DNA of 64,000 nucleotides from Puffinus mauretanicus (lineage: Eukaryota > Chordata > Aves > Procellariiformes > Procellariidae): positions 248,001 through 312,000 of the forward strand of contig JAJKFH010000246.1 in NCBI GenBank assembly GCA_023333565.1. The letters run 5' to 3'. Of the stretch, positions 32,448-45,274 are shown in pieces; the first letter of the stretch is position 1, and each line of letters opens with the position of its first letter. Position numbers and translations under genes: made by a program. The notes beneath the pieces are model-generated. The model made no database searches and was not told where the DNA came from. It saw nothing but the letters and a program-made list of their open reading frames with translations.

Positions 32448-35400
32448 AAATAGTAGAGGATAATCATACCTGTCTATAACTGAGGCTTAAGTGTTGCATT
32501 TCATGTTTCCTGAAGTTGACACTATGGCACATGATTATAATTCAGGGGTTAAAACCTTTCCTGTGAAGGAAAAAAAGATGGTAAAAATCTATGCCTAAAT
32601 GTAGCAACTGCAACTTTAAAGTATAAACTTCATCTCTTTGTTACAGGCAAGAGATGGAACCAAGAAATAACAAACAATCTGGTGAACAGCTGTTTAAGAA
32701 TAATAGCTAATAAACTGAATAAAAGAAGAAAAAAAATCTGCTGACTAGGCTGTTAATATCTGACTCCTATGGAGGAAGATGTTCTAGCCTGGGTAACCAA
32801 GATAATCATTAACACGAGCTTTATGTTATTTTTAAATGTCTTCTATAAGTATCACAGAAGAGCAAGTAGTTCATTCCACCCCATAAATATTGATAAGTAC
32901 TTGCTGCCTAACTTTGCTTTAATTATTTTCCATTATCATGTACTTATATGAGGAGGAAAACATGCAACACTTAGCTCATGGCCATGACTGAAGTTATAGG
33001 AAAGAAGAAGATAAGGAACCCAACTGGCACAAATTCAAGGGTGTCTCGGAGTCCAAGCAAGAGACACTCTGTTTCCCTCCCACTGTTAAATATGATCAGA
33101 GTGATCTGATTGTGAATATATTTATGTACAAATTGTGAAGTGTGTATATGAGTTTGTGTAGAAATAATTATATGTATTTGCAAATGATACTGGAGTTGGA
33201 AGAAACAAGTGATTCAATTAAGTCCAAATGTTTCCCACATGCAATCTGGTAAAGTAGAATTTGTTATCATTAAGCTATCTCTGCAACTTCAGCAGTCAGA
33301 ACTATAGTTTCATGTCTTTCAGAAAACCATTACCAAAATTAACGGTCCTTGAATAGGTAAAAAGGAGTAGGTAAAAATAGGTTAAAAGTAGTACTTGGCA
33401 GATAGAAAAGCCTCTTCAATTAGAGATGTCAAAAGACTAAATCTGTAGTATGTAGGCATGTAACTTTTTGGGGAAGTGTTATCAAATGATTAACCAAGTA
33501 ATTGTAAAAATATAAAGTTACTATATTCATTCTCTGAATGCTAGCTGCTATTTTCCCATTAAAATCCTGTGAGCAAGATAGTCAGTAAAACATGTAGAGC
33601 GTCATCTTTGCAGTAAGACCACAGTTTGAAGTTGCCACCCACACCGTACCTGTAATAGAAGAGACTCCACCAGCGACTGAGCCTGTGGGAATCTGTGGAC
33701 ACAAGGGGAGCAGCCAGCACTGTGCTCTCAGGGATAAAACTGTTTCTAGCAAGTTACCCTGGGTTATCGACCATGCCAAAATGTTAGTCTGTACAGTCTG
33801 TTACCACAAGACGTGGTAACCTCCCAATAGTGCGATTTGTTCAGGCCTCTCAGCTCCAGGACTGTTGCATTTGGCCTTGTACCCTGTTACAAACTGTCAC
33901 TTACATCTGCCATAGTGTGAAGTGTATGTTGATGGTTGTGTTACTGCATCCTGGCTACTGCATGTGTACAGAGCAAGCTTTCATCCTAGCAGTGGGCAAG
34001 AACAGGTTAGTGGGTGAGCTGTAATGCTGGGTGTTGTCAGAGCTGTGTCCAGGGCCAGCACGCTGTGCTAGGGTCACTGGAGAGCTGTGCAGGGCTTTGA
34101 CCTGTGCCGTGTGCTGTGCCTCTCCCTTTAGCGTCCCATCACCTTGCGCTGGCAGATCCTGAAGGCTGCATGCCTGCTAGTATTGTCCTTAATGTATGAA
34201 TTGTCCTTTCTTCCAGGTCTGGGCTGGTATTACGAGTTTAGACCCTTGTGCTAGGGAGCAAATAGAGCTTAGAAGATACACTAGTAGCTAATAGTCACTT
34301 AGGTAGTCAATAAATACTTCCCAGCAATGCACCTGCACAAGCTTAACAGCCAATTAGTGCTGCAACTTCTGTGCTGATCAAGCATACTCCCTCCAGTCAG
34401 CACTATTAGCCTTGTAGGTGAGAGAAACCATAGGGAGATTGAGCACAGCCAAATGAAACTAGGATGCTTTTCAAAAGCCTGAGTACTTGGCGCTCAACTT
34501 ACAAAGATCTCTTTAATAGCATGTGTTCAAGTCTGTTTTGTGTGTACATGCCCCTCTTTTGTAAGAAGTCTAAAGTCGGAATGATATGGTTGGAGGAACC
34601 GGAGTATGGCTGGCACAGGCTAGAAAACGCTGAATCAAAACCTTTCCCCTAAAGCATGGCAAGAGTAAATCTTCTGTGTTTGACACACTGAGTCCCCAGC
34701 AGCCCAGAAATTCAAATATGAAGACCTGATAAACCTGACCAAAAATCCCACATAAATCAAGCTTTCTCATGCCATGGCCAAACTTCCAGGATTAGCAGGA
34801 AGTACTCAACGAACATGAACTGAAGCAGGATTTGCTCCTGTCTGGGTCTGATGAGTTTCCTTTTAGAGTGCAGTTGAACTGTTAGTAAACTGCAACAAAA
34901 ACAATGGAAACAAATCAAAAAGCCTGCATAATGCCTATTTTGGATATAATAAAAGCACTAAAAATGAGAATTTCTATAGACTGCTTTCTCAGGAGCTCCC
35001 TCCAGCTTTCTGCATCCAAATGACAATCTTCAAACTCTCAGGGTCAGGAAAACCTCCTAAAGATTTTGCATTTAAAAATGTTTCTCAAGTTAATTTGAGA
35101 AGGAAGCACCAAAAGTATTTCAAAGCAGACTGTTGGTTATGAGAGCAATTGCCAACACTTTTGAATTCTATTTTTGTTTGGCAGCACAGTGAGTGCTACT
35201 GTGCCAGGTTTTTATCTTGGAAAAACTAAACCATCCACTGGAGCCCAAAGATGAACATCAGCTTCCTAGGAAGGTTAAGCAGATGGAGCGGTGGACATAG
35301 GCACAGCCTGTCAGACTGCAGATGAGAAGTTTATGGTGAGCTGCCCCCATGCTTTGCTTTGAGGACCTCAGACAACTAATACTTGAGTTCAGGGAAAATT

Positions 35401-38296
35401 TTATGGGGAAATGCCCAGGTATTATTCACCAAATGGACTTCTCTGTTCTCCTGTCACTTGGGCTGTAGTCAGTCAGACTCTGCCTTCTTTCAAACATATT
35501 TAGAATAATCAGTATTTCAACTCCCAAGAAGCAGTTATAATAGCCATTCTGTCAAACACATCCATCACCCTGTCTTCTTAGTAGCTCTTTGTGGGCCAAA
35601 CCAACCCCAGAAGTTTTCTTTTCTTATTTTTACTACCTTAAAATAATACCCCCAAAGGAAAACTCAAGGAGCTAGTCAGAGCCTTGTTTCTTAAATGTTT
35701 ATTGCTATTAGGCTTAGCTATTCCCCCCCCAAATATCCCAGTAGCTATCTTGCCATTACAAAGACGTGCAAAGTTACTGGTGTCATTCTTCAAAACCTAG
35801 AAAACCTGAACATCTCTTCCTGCCTGCTTTGCATTTCACTGAGTAGCTGATCTACTGCTTGCAGTTCGTGTGTGCAGAAGCAGTGGGTAGCTACTGTCAC
35901 TAGCTGGTATGTGATTCCTTCCCTTTTCACAGAGGACTTCCTTGGTGCCTCTAGCACTGCTGAAGGAGGTAAATATCTCTGCAAAACTGTGCCCCACCAA
36001 AATACTCTAGGAAGTAGCAGTGAGACAAGAGGCTGGTGAAGAGCTGCCAATTACAGCCCAACAAGCAGCCGGCTTTCACTGGGAGCTCCCCAAGTGGACT
36101 GGAAGGCCACAGAATAAGGATCTTAGCAGCCAAGAGAAAAGGAGAGAGTACTTCGCCCGGGTGCCACATCTGTCACAAGCTGACTGGAGCTTCAAAGACA
36201 ATCCAGGAAAAGCAATACCAGCTCCTTTCTCTGAAGAGGTTCACGAGAAGGAGAAATTGGACCTCTGCTACTGGCAAAGACAGCAAAAATGTATCATCCA
36301 CAAGCCTTTACTCACAGACTTTGGAGTAAAGGACTTCCCCTGAACAGAGGAGGATGGGACAGAAAGAAGTGAAGAGGTGGCCCTAAACCCAAAGCCTGGA
36401 ACATACCTATTGGGAAGTCTCCCAAGGTTGGAAAGCTGCTCTGCAGTGAGGTGTCTGCCACAATGAAAAGACAGTCACACAAAATCAACTAGCCAGACAA
36501 CGGAGAAGAGTCACCCCATGCACAACAGAAGTGAAGACCTGGCTCACAGCAGAGTTAGGTCTGGTGCACACCTCGCATTGCTACAACGCTGTCTCTGAGG
36601 TAAATGGGGACCGTGTAATTACAGGTGCTGATAAGCAATTTCCACCAAGGAACTGTGTAGTCAGACTGACTGCCAAGCCAAGAACACATCTTATCCTTAA
36701 ACGTGAGGAGGACCAGCCAGCTTCCAGCACCTTCCCCTCGGTTAAGTACTGGTCCCTACACCTGGAGTCAGCCCTGAGCTACCTACGACCACTGGTACTG
36801 CTATCTGTAACGACACACATCCCTTCAGAGAAAAATCTGTTCAGAGGGTCTAGACATGGGCAGTAAGGGATAAAAGAGGAAATTAAAACAAAAATGGGGG
36901 TGATGGTAGGGAGGAGGACACAAACAGCATCTTAGTACGATTTCTGGTGCTGCTGGCAGAAGATCCCTCAGGACTTGGCCGCCCCCGGGCACAGCCTCCT
37001 GTCCTTGCCTGCACGTGCAGCGTCAGGCAGTCACCAAACCAGGAGGAGAGGAGGAAACTGCTGGCAACTCGTAACCCTTATAGACAGTGATGCTGCTACT
37101 GCAGCTGTAAGTGAAAAGTGTGGAGTTTTAGGATTGATAATGTAATTCATTTATCTGTGTAACAAACTTACATTCAAAATACCTCAGTCAGAAGATTCCA
37201 GACTGCAGCGCGATAGCACCAGAAGGGGCTCACTGATCAAACCTGAGAGCCTTCGTAGGGAGGGCAATGCAAAGTGAATTAAAACTGATCAAAACATCCC
37301 TGTGCATTAAGTTAGATTAATGCCGCCATACATCATCCTGTGCCAATACGGTGTGGCAGTGTCACTTCCCAGTGTTACCTTATTAAAGAAACTGTATGAA
37401 CACAGATCTGTAACACTGTCTTTAGTTTTGATTCATAAAGCATCAATTTGCATCGCAGCAAATGAACTTCCAGGCTTTAACTTGTATTACATTTAGCATT
37501 ATTAAAAATCTGATACTGTGCACCAGGAACAAGCAAATCACAGGAGATGAGGTGATGTAAATGCTGCAAATCTGCCTGAAATAAAGTCTTACCAATGGTT
37601 TTGATCAGTAAAATCTGTGACACAGAAAAAGCATTAAGAGGAGTGAATAATATGGCTGATGAACAGGTAAGACTTTGAAACACTCTGTTTAAGTGTGTAT
37701 CGCTCACAACAAATACTGGTCAAGTGGGGTAAACAAATACATCAAGTTTTGCGGGGATTTCAGTTCTCCACAGGCAAGTCACGGTTGTGAGATCATTGTA
37801 GTCAAGAGGAAATGAGTGGCTCCTGCACTTACTTTGTGGGCACTGCATTTTGGGGACCTCAGGATTGCCTCACAGATGGCTTTGGGAATAGGGTCAATGT
37901 GGTTCAAGTTCCCCTCCTGAGTTTCATAAAAATCTGGGTAAGTCCAATTTTACACTCTCGCATACCTTGATTCTTGACAGACGAACTCAGTATTTTAAGG
38001 ACTCAAAACGAGGCTGTTCCATGCCTGCTCTGTGGAGCGGACTGTCTCAGGGACTCGGTAATGGGAGCAGTCTGTACTGTGGGGAAAAGCATCCACTGTA
38101 AATGTCAATGCTCAATAACCAAGTCACACCTCCATCAGTAACTGTATGTTAGATATTGTATTTATACGTGTCATCCATTCACCACTAAATCTGAAAAAAG
38201 GAGAAGAAAACCAAAACCCAGGCAAGCACATACTACAAATACAGGAGAAACACCAAATCATTGATGGTTTTTTTTTTTCCCTTCTTCCCCCTAAAG
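32448..38296. other. unassigned non-coding stretch
   Basis: I recognise no repeat. A 107-codon plus frame at 36020-36343 and overlapping frames to 36866 lie in balanced-composition DNA without splice support. A minus-strand 22-bp stretch at 37593-37614 lies between a very strong acceptor and a GTAAGA donor but is too short to judge. A plus-strand frame ending at a GTAAGA donor near 37670 (KICDTEKALRGVNNMADEQ) lacks a pyrimidine tract. None is called. Confidence 0.4.
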
Positions 38297-38402
38297 TAAA
38301 TACGTGAAAGTAAAAGAAGATTCTGAGCTACTGGAAAAGGAATCCCAATGGGATGCATCCATCATGTGCCACATAAGGCAAAGTAAAGATGGGGATGCAC
38401 AG
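38297..38402 (+). CDS. candidate internal coding exon, unknown gene
   Basis: A long pyrimidine tract (TTTTTTTTTTCCCTTCTTCC, CCCTAAAG) forms an excellent acceptor, and CACAG|GTAAAG a good donor. Between them 106 bp are open as one leading base plus 35 codons, ending in phase 0. The peptide is hydrophilic and protein-like: it contains YVKVKEDSELLEKESQWDAS, then IMCHIRQSKDGDAQ. I do not recognise it. As with the 22851 candidate, the open length alone is not significant. The quality of both splice sites is the main support. The leading single base requires an upstream exon ending with two spare bases, which 22851-22955 does not supply, so at least one more exon would be needed between them. Confidence 0.33.
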
Positions 38403-41400
38403 GTAAAGGACGTTATCATAACGCTTTATACAACTGTTGTAGTCTGTGATGTGGTGAGACCCTTCAACCAACCCGTTAGGCAGACTGCGGACAGAGGGTA
38501 GAAATGTCCCCCCTGTTCTGTACCCAGCCAAGCAGTGGGCTACCTCTCCAGAAAAACATTTGTCTCCTGCAGGTCGTATTTCCCGTCTGCCAGCCCTGTG
38601 ACAGTAGGCATCCAGTTTAGGCAAAAGGAACGTCTAAACTATTTCTAGGTGCAACCTTAGTGCACGGCACGCACAGAATTATGATGCGACGCGTTTGCAG
38701 TCGCCCGACTCTGCAGTTTACCCTTCTCCTGCAAAAACCAACCAACCACGCTCTCTTGTTGAAGAATCCAAGTCAGGATCTGCATTTAACTCCTTTCCCA
38801 TGTGCACATAAAAAGGCATTACCTGTTTACTGTGTAATTAGATAGGTCATCTAAGTTGTCTACGCCAGTTATTTTTGCTTCTGTTTTTGTGCACCACTTT
38901 AAAACTCTTTCTTGATTTTGCTGTATGAGATGTGACATAGAAGAAATTTGTCACACTTTGCTCTTTCTAGAGGGATGCCTGTGCGGCTTCTGGTTTATGT
39001 AGGCAACTGTTTTCCAGTGTGTGAAACCTGAACAAGATGTTGTGCTTCGATGACAGGTTGCTGCAAAAAATGTATGACTTGTACGGTGTCATGGCAGTTT
39101 AATTCTCAAAGTTGAGAGGATTTTCTTATTAGCAAAACCTGCTTTGTTGTCTGACATGCGGGTTCTATGGACTTGCTGCCAAAGACATGGGGTCGTACTC
39201 TCAAAAGGGCTTACTCATTACCGGTAGGAATTTTTTCTCCTAGTGATTTAAGTGCCTAAATTCCGTTTTTGAAGTGACTTGGGCCAGAGTCAGGGAAGTG
39301 TTTTGCAATCCAGAGTTATAATGTGGCTTAGTAGAGGAATTGTCAAAACAGCTCATAAATGCTTCCAGATCTGCACCATGGGACCATTTTGGAGAAATGC
39401 ACTTGCCAACACCCTTGAGTTCTCTTTAGTTTTCAAAAATTCAAGAGTTCCTGAGTGAGGAAGGGGTTATTTGAATAAAAAAGTTAATTTCAAAGCACTG
39501 AAAAAAATGCAAACTTCCTCTAGAAGCAGCAGAATATGGTTGTGATTTCAAAAGGGGAGGGGGAAGGAGGTTTGTTTTTTACAAAAATACGAAAACTTTC
39601 ATGCAAAATATAAATGAATCTCTTTGAAATAGATAATCCAGTCTCTATTCCTCACTTCCCATGGACTCTTGGGGGGAAAAAAATGACTGACTTAGCTAGG
39701 CAGGGAGCAATCGCCCCCAAGGGCTGCGTAGCCAAGGAGGCAGGATGGCCTCCAAAACCAGGCAGCGTGCGACCATGGCACGTTATTGCCCAGACCAGAC
39801 CCACAGCAAACAACATCCTTGCAGCTTCTAGACCTGTGGTACACCCTGCTTCCCCATGGGAGTGAAACAGCCTGGCCAGGCACTGACCAGCTGTCTTAGC
39901 CTGGGGTCGTGTGGCAGCATGACCCGTCTGTTCCATTTAACGTTCCCTGCACCGAGTGCTTCACCAGCACCAGCACATGCAAGCATTTGGGCTTGGCATT
40001 TGGACACGGCTTCTGTTCTCTGCTTCAGGTTTGCGACACTTGACAGTCCCAATCTGCTCTGCTAGCAGCAACTTTTTGAATTGCTTGTGCATGCATGGAA
40101 ATATCTATCAGCTATGACTGGAAAAGGTGCTGTGCTAAGTGGCAGAAGAGCCAGCAAAAACATGCCCACGTATTTTTAGTCACCCTGGGATTAATTCCCA
40201 GGCAGGTCTTTGTTTACAGTGCTATATTTACATGGAGCAGCCATATGGAATAGGGATATTCCTCCTGACAGCTGCTCTGCTTTCGTCAAAGCAACAGAGG
40301 GAGGGACTGCTTCAAAATAACACCTGCCACATTTCTGTCTCCCTCCAAACACTATCACAAGTGCAAAGGAGACAGCCACCCCAGTGCAACCCCTCTGCTT
40401 CTCACAGCTCACAGGGGTTGGCTGGGGGCACGTGTTGCCATCTCCTGTCAGGAATGCCCCAGGCATGGACCTCAACTCCCATCCCTGGGGAGGCACGGTC
40501 GAGGTCTCGGCCCATCACTCACTTCTCCGTACTATGAGGCTGATGAACAGTGTGTAAACAATGCACAGGTTTGTTCCTCCATTCATCTGAGGGAAGCCAC
40601 TTGTTTTAAGGTGTCTTCATTGGCCTGCCTATCTCTCCGCTATGTTCATTTAGCACATCGTCATCTCCTAGGGCAGAAGAAAAAAATAATTTAAGTGTAT
40701 CAGTGATAACCGTGACATCTTCTGAAACTGCTGGTCTGCGTGTTACATATCTGAATTTTAAAAACAGCTGATATTTGCTCCTCCCCCAACTCCAGTTAAG
40801 CTCTGATCTCTGAGCCCCCTTTGATCTCATTCGCAGGCTTTCCTGACTGCACATACAAGGTCAGAGACTCTTATAACCATCTCATTTCTAGAGAGGCAAA
40901 ACTACTCAGGGCCAGACTTTTGGAAGACCCCCATCAATATTTTAGTGCTGGTGCCTGCAGCTTCTCTTAAGGTGGTGAAGAAGAACCAAGCACCATGCCA
41001 GCAACTTTTATAAGACCTTTGCTAACATTTTGATATTCATACTTGTGTACGGACTGCCTGGGTGGCTCACCATGGGTATCATGGTAATTGCTGAGGAACA
41101 GATGGGCATAACATGTGCCATATGGCTATTGAGTTTTCCCATTGCATTTTTCTGTGCAGCACTGAGGTGCTGTAAGCAAGGGTGAGGGCAGTTGGGCAGC
41201 TCTGGATTCTTCTCATTAAAGCGAGATGAGAAGCAAAGCCTGGCTCTAACCTGTCCCTTTGTCACGGCACCAGGAGAGCAAGCGGGCTGGACTGCCTTGT
41301 TCCTGCAAAGAAACCCATGAAGCAGCACAATGAGAGAAGTGCATGCAATTGCCTACAAGGTTGCAGGTAGTCCAGAAAGGTGGCTGATTCCCTTCTGCTG

Positions 41401-41711
41401 TTGTCACCTTGCCTTTACTTCATGCTGGGCTACAATGCAGAGACGTATCACCTGCAATCACAGGCCATATCATCCACTTTTTGAAAAAGCTTCCTCACAA
41501 AGGAATTTTCCCCTTACTTTGCCAAGGTGAGCATCGCAGACCAAATCCTCAGTCTCATTCTAAAAAGCCTGACATCTGACCCTGTTGAAAATTTAACAGT
41601 TGTTTTTTTTCCCAAGTTACGCTGAACTGCATAATAGAGGGGACATTGTCAAAAGTTGCCATAGAAATAGGGAAAGAAAATAAAAATGACTACAAAGAAA
41701 GAGGACAGATA
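38403..41711. other. unassigned stretch
   Basis: No gene or repeat is recognised. An acceptor-like site at about 40029 (CTTCTGTTCTCTGCTTCAG) is followed by a short frame without a donor. Confidence 0.4.
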
Positions 41712-41765
41712 CCACCAGGGACCTGAGAGGTCATAAAACCCTGTCCCCTATCCTACTAAGCAGGA
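41712..41765 (-). mobile_element. possible short CR1 remnant
   Basis: AGGGACCTGAGAGGTCATAA followed by CCCTGTCCCCTATCC and AAGCAGGAT resembles the antisense CR1 3' UTR (GGGACCT...GGTCATC...CCCCTG...AAGCAGGA). It is too short and diverged to be sure. Confidence 0.3.
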
Positions 41766-44700
41766 TGAAGTGACCTTAGCCCTCAGAGGATTCAGACAAC
41801 TTAGAGACATGCAGAACAAACATCTGAAAATCTCTGAAATGCAAGAAGTGAGTTTGCCTCTTCAGCAGACAGATCAACACTGCAAATATTCCCAGATCCA
41901 GCTGCCTCGAGTTAGGCTTCCCAGTCCAGAATGGGGTTCCCTCAAGGAACATTTGTCCTGATTTACCTGCCTGAACCACAGCTACTTCCCTTGGTTTATA
42001 TGGGCTTCAAAGGTGTTTTTCCTGTCCAGATGAGCAGACCAAATTTCTGTCAGCTGGAAACACATGGAGGTTGGAGAGACCCTTCTCTAGTCAGCCAGGC
42101 CTAACTTTATGTTGACCATAAAGTTTCTGAAATGGTTCCTCCCCAAGCAATTGCTACAGGCTAAATACTTAACATATAGGCAATTATTTCTAAGCTGTTC
42201 TGCAGGCAACTTTGCAGATGATTCAAGTGATTCCAGCATGGATTCACAAAACTCCTTGGCACCGGGATCTTCAAGTTACCAAATCTGCAGGACAAACTTC
42301 TCTCTTCCTTTTTGTGCTGTGCTGGGACCATTGCAGCCCACCAGCCTGTAGGCACCTTTCTTTAAAACTCCCAAGAATTGTCTTAGTCTCCTAGAGACAT
42401 GAAGGGAAAGAAGGCATTTTCTGGGAGTAAATATGGCCTATAGGCAGGTCTTGGACCTGTTGGATGATTTGAGTTGTGGAAAAAGGAGTGAGAAAGGCTT
42501 ACTGCAAAAGGAGAAGCAGTCTACAGAAGCTCTGAGTTTCATCACAGCATTTCCTTAACACCTGTGGCGGTGACTTAGCACATCAGTGGGACTTCTTAAG
42601 GTCATGTTTTCAGTGTCAGGTTATAAAAGAGAAGCACTCTGTCAAACCAATGGCAACATACACTAGAAATGAAGTCGGGAGAAGTGACTGGGTTTGGGCC
42701 TTTTGTGTGGAGAAACATCTGCGTCTGCACTTAAGCCAGCATGGGGATGAGGTGGAGGAGGACTAATCCGCTGAACCACAGTGGACACTGTGGGTCCTAA
42801 GAGGGGGAATACCAGCAGAAAACGTGAAACAGTAATGTCATTAGCTAGTCTGGCCCGTCTGCTACTGCAGGGACAGGCCAACCAGCTCAGATTTCAACAT
42901 AACCATCCAGTACTGCCAAATGATGCATCAAAATAAATTTCCCCTCACTTGGGATAAAGAAAAAAAAAAAGGAGCACCCTTAGCACTTTCCACTTCTGCT
43001 GGCATTAAGAGCAAATAAGCATATATCATAGCAGCATTAGGTGCCTGGCTTTCAGGTAAGCCGTGGACAGGAGTAAAGGTTCAGCAGTCACTTGTATATA
43101 CTTCTTACCTCCATTTCTAGATTTCTTGCCATTCTCCAGTTCTTAGATTCTGTGCACGACCACATTTCAGGAAAAGTATTAAGCTATTCCAAATCTAACT
43201 TGAAAATTAAAGCAAAGTAAAATGATGCTAAGAAATCGTAAGTACTTTTTCTCCCAAATGTATTTCCCACAAGCAGATTTTACTGACTTAAGTACCGTAT
43301 GCATGAATTCCGGTTATATGATTTAATAAATGCCACACAGATTGGTTTCAGTTTGCTTGTTTTTCTCCTAAAGGACTGTGCTGCCGCTGCCTTCAGTTGA
43401 AGAGGATTTCACCAATTCCAGTGCAGAGCTAACTCTCATGCTGTTTTTTGCTGATAGCAGAAGATCTGTAGTCCTCCCTGCACTCACCTGCAACTTCAGA
43501 TGGATGTTACATGCTCCTAGATAAGTACCAAGTAGAGCATTTTCTTTTCTATCAAAGAATGCTTTTGGGGGAGAAATGGTGATCTGGTAATACCACAGTA
43601 TTTTTTGGAAAAAGAACCTTTCAGTTTACTTCCACTTTTTTTTCATGCCAGCGAGCGGCTAGGGAGGAATGAGATACAGGATGATAATGATCTAGGCATC
43701 TCAGGTTGGTATGCTGGGTTTTGTTTTGGGGTTTTTTTTGTTGTTTTGTTTTTTTTTTAAACAAGTACTTCTGTCATTCAACTCCAAGAGACTGTGCCTT
43801 TCCAAAAGTTCCTTTCCAATCTTACTTTAAAATGTCTTAAAACCTCAGTCAAAACCCAAACAATTAAAAAAAAAAACAGGGAGAGTTTGCTCTAAAAGAT
43901 TTTAGTTGACTAAAACTTTGTATTTTGTGTTCATTTTGCATCAACCAGAAACAGAGTTTTTCTTACTTTTTCATCCTGAATAGCATGGAGTGGGTACGTA
44001 GGGACTGATCATTCAAGCTCTCTTCCAGTATGAGAGTTAAGGGAGCACCATATAAAACTAAAAGAAAGCAGATTAAAAAAAAAAAAACAAAGGAAATTGT
44101 TTTGGTTCAGGAAGCCTCCAAGTCTCAGACGATGCAAGTATTTGGGGAAACTACACATGTGTTATACTCTTCCCTATGCATTGACTTTTGGCTGGTATAA
44201 AATGGGGGATACTAGGTGAAGCAGATTACCCAAAAAAGTTATTAGTCCAACCCATTATTGCCATTTTTATTCCCTGTTCTTTTTGCACTAATTTATATAT
44301 TCATTTTATACGCAAGTTTGTGAACTGAAGCCCTCATTTCACTTGGTACCTCCAGCAAGCTAGACAGAAATTTAATTTTAGTTTAAAATAGCTAGTGGGT
44401 AACAGGTTCTTCTAGTTACTCTTCAGCAGCTCTCTCTCTAGTCCACAGCAGTACCAGCTGCTCTATCTCCACTCTTTTCCAAGCAGAACTGGTTAAACAA
44501 TGCACAGGATCACAACTGAATTAACAGGCTCTGTCAAAGGATTAGGAGATCCATTACCCCATTGGCAATTAGTTGTACATTTTTTCATCTCTCCTGTTTA
44601 CTGTAAGGACAAGACGGGACATGTGACACACATCCGTCTAAGCTGGACCCCTCACAATAAATGTCCAAAGCTGCATGCAAAAGAAAGCTTAGGAACAAAA

Positions 44701-45165
44701 CATCTTGTTTCGAGTCACTGAGAAATCCAACTAACGGACTGCTATCGTGTCAGTTCCTTTAAACTGAATCCGACATCTCTCTCTTGTCTAAATGACTGAG
44801 ATTTTCAGATACAAAAAACCGATGGGCAATCAAGAATGAAAATACAGAATTGCAACACTCAGTAGCACTTTCATAATCATACAGCAAGACTGAGCCTTAA
44901 AAGGCCAAAACCTGTCAGCAGAGAATTACAAACAACGCTGTATGAATTTTCAGGAAAACCTAATGAGAGTGAGAAAGATCTTGCCCTCAGGAAAGAGAGC
45001 ACATGGGTGTTCAGCAAGAAGAGCCAGTCTCAGATGAGCAGAAAACATTTTGCTGCCTCCATTTGGCACTGGCTCTTTGGTAACATTTGACAGGTCATTT
45101 TCACCAGTTTTCCTCAAATCAGTGTCAAACTAGTTTAATTTCTGTTTCCATGTGCTGCATTCAAG
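41766..45165. other. unassigned stretch
   Basis: No gene or repeat is recognised. T-rich (43720-43760) and A-rich (42960, 43866, 44075) tracts are present. A frame following an acceptor-like CTAAGCTGTTCTGCAG at about 42206 reads NFADDSSDSSMDSQNSLAPG but has no clear donor. Confidence 0.35.
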
Positions 45166-45274
45166 ATACACTTATCAAAGGTTTTTAAAAGCATCTGTGG
45201 ATAACAGTGCTGAAAAGCAAAAATATCTGCTCAGGAAACAAATAGATTTAATTTTGGAGGGGAAGGCAAAAAAG
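45166..45274 (+). CDS. candidate internal coding exon, unknown gene
   Basis: The segment follows an acceptor with pyrimidine-rich context (TTTCTGTTTCCATGTGCTGC, ATTCAAG) and ends at a perfect consensus donor AAG|GTAAGT. It holds one leading base and 36 codons without a stop, ending in phase 0. The peptide is basic and helical-looking: it contains TYQRFLKASVDNSAEKQKY, then LLRKQIDLILEGKAKK. I cannot name a family. Its phase pattern (one leading base, phase 0 at the end) is the same as that of 38297-38402, so the two cannot be adjacent exons without another exon between. Together with 22851 it is the basis for suspecting a plus-strand gene with long introns. Confidence 0.35.

Noticed and set aside
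36020..36866. Chain of plus-strand frames of about 100 codons
   Set aside because: Two overlapping frames are both open, no recognisable domain, no splice or polyadenylation context.
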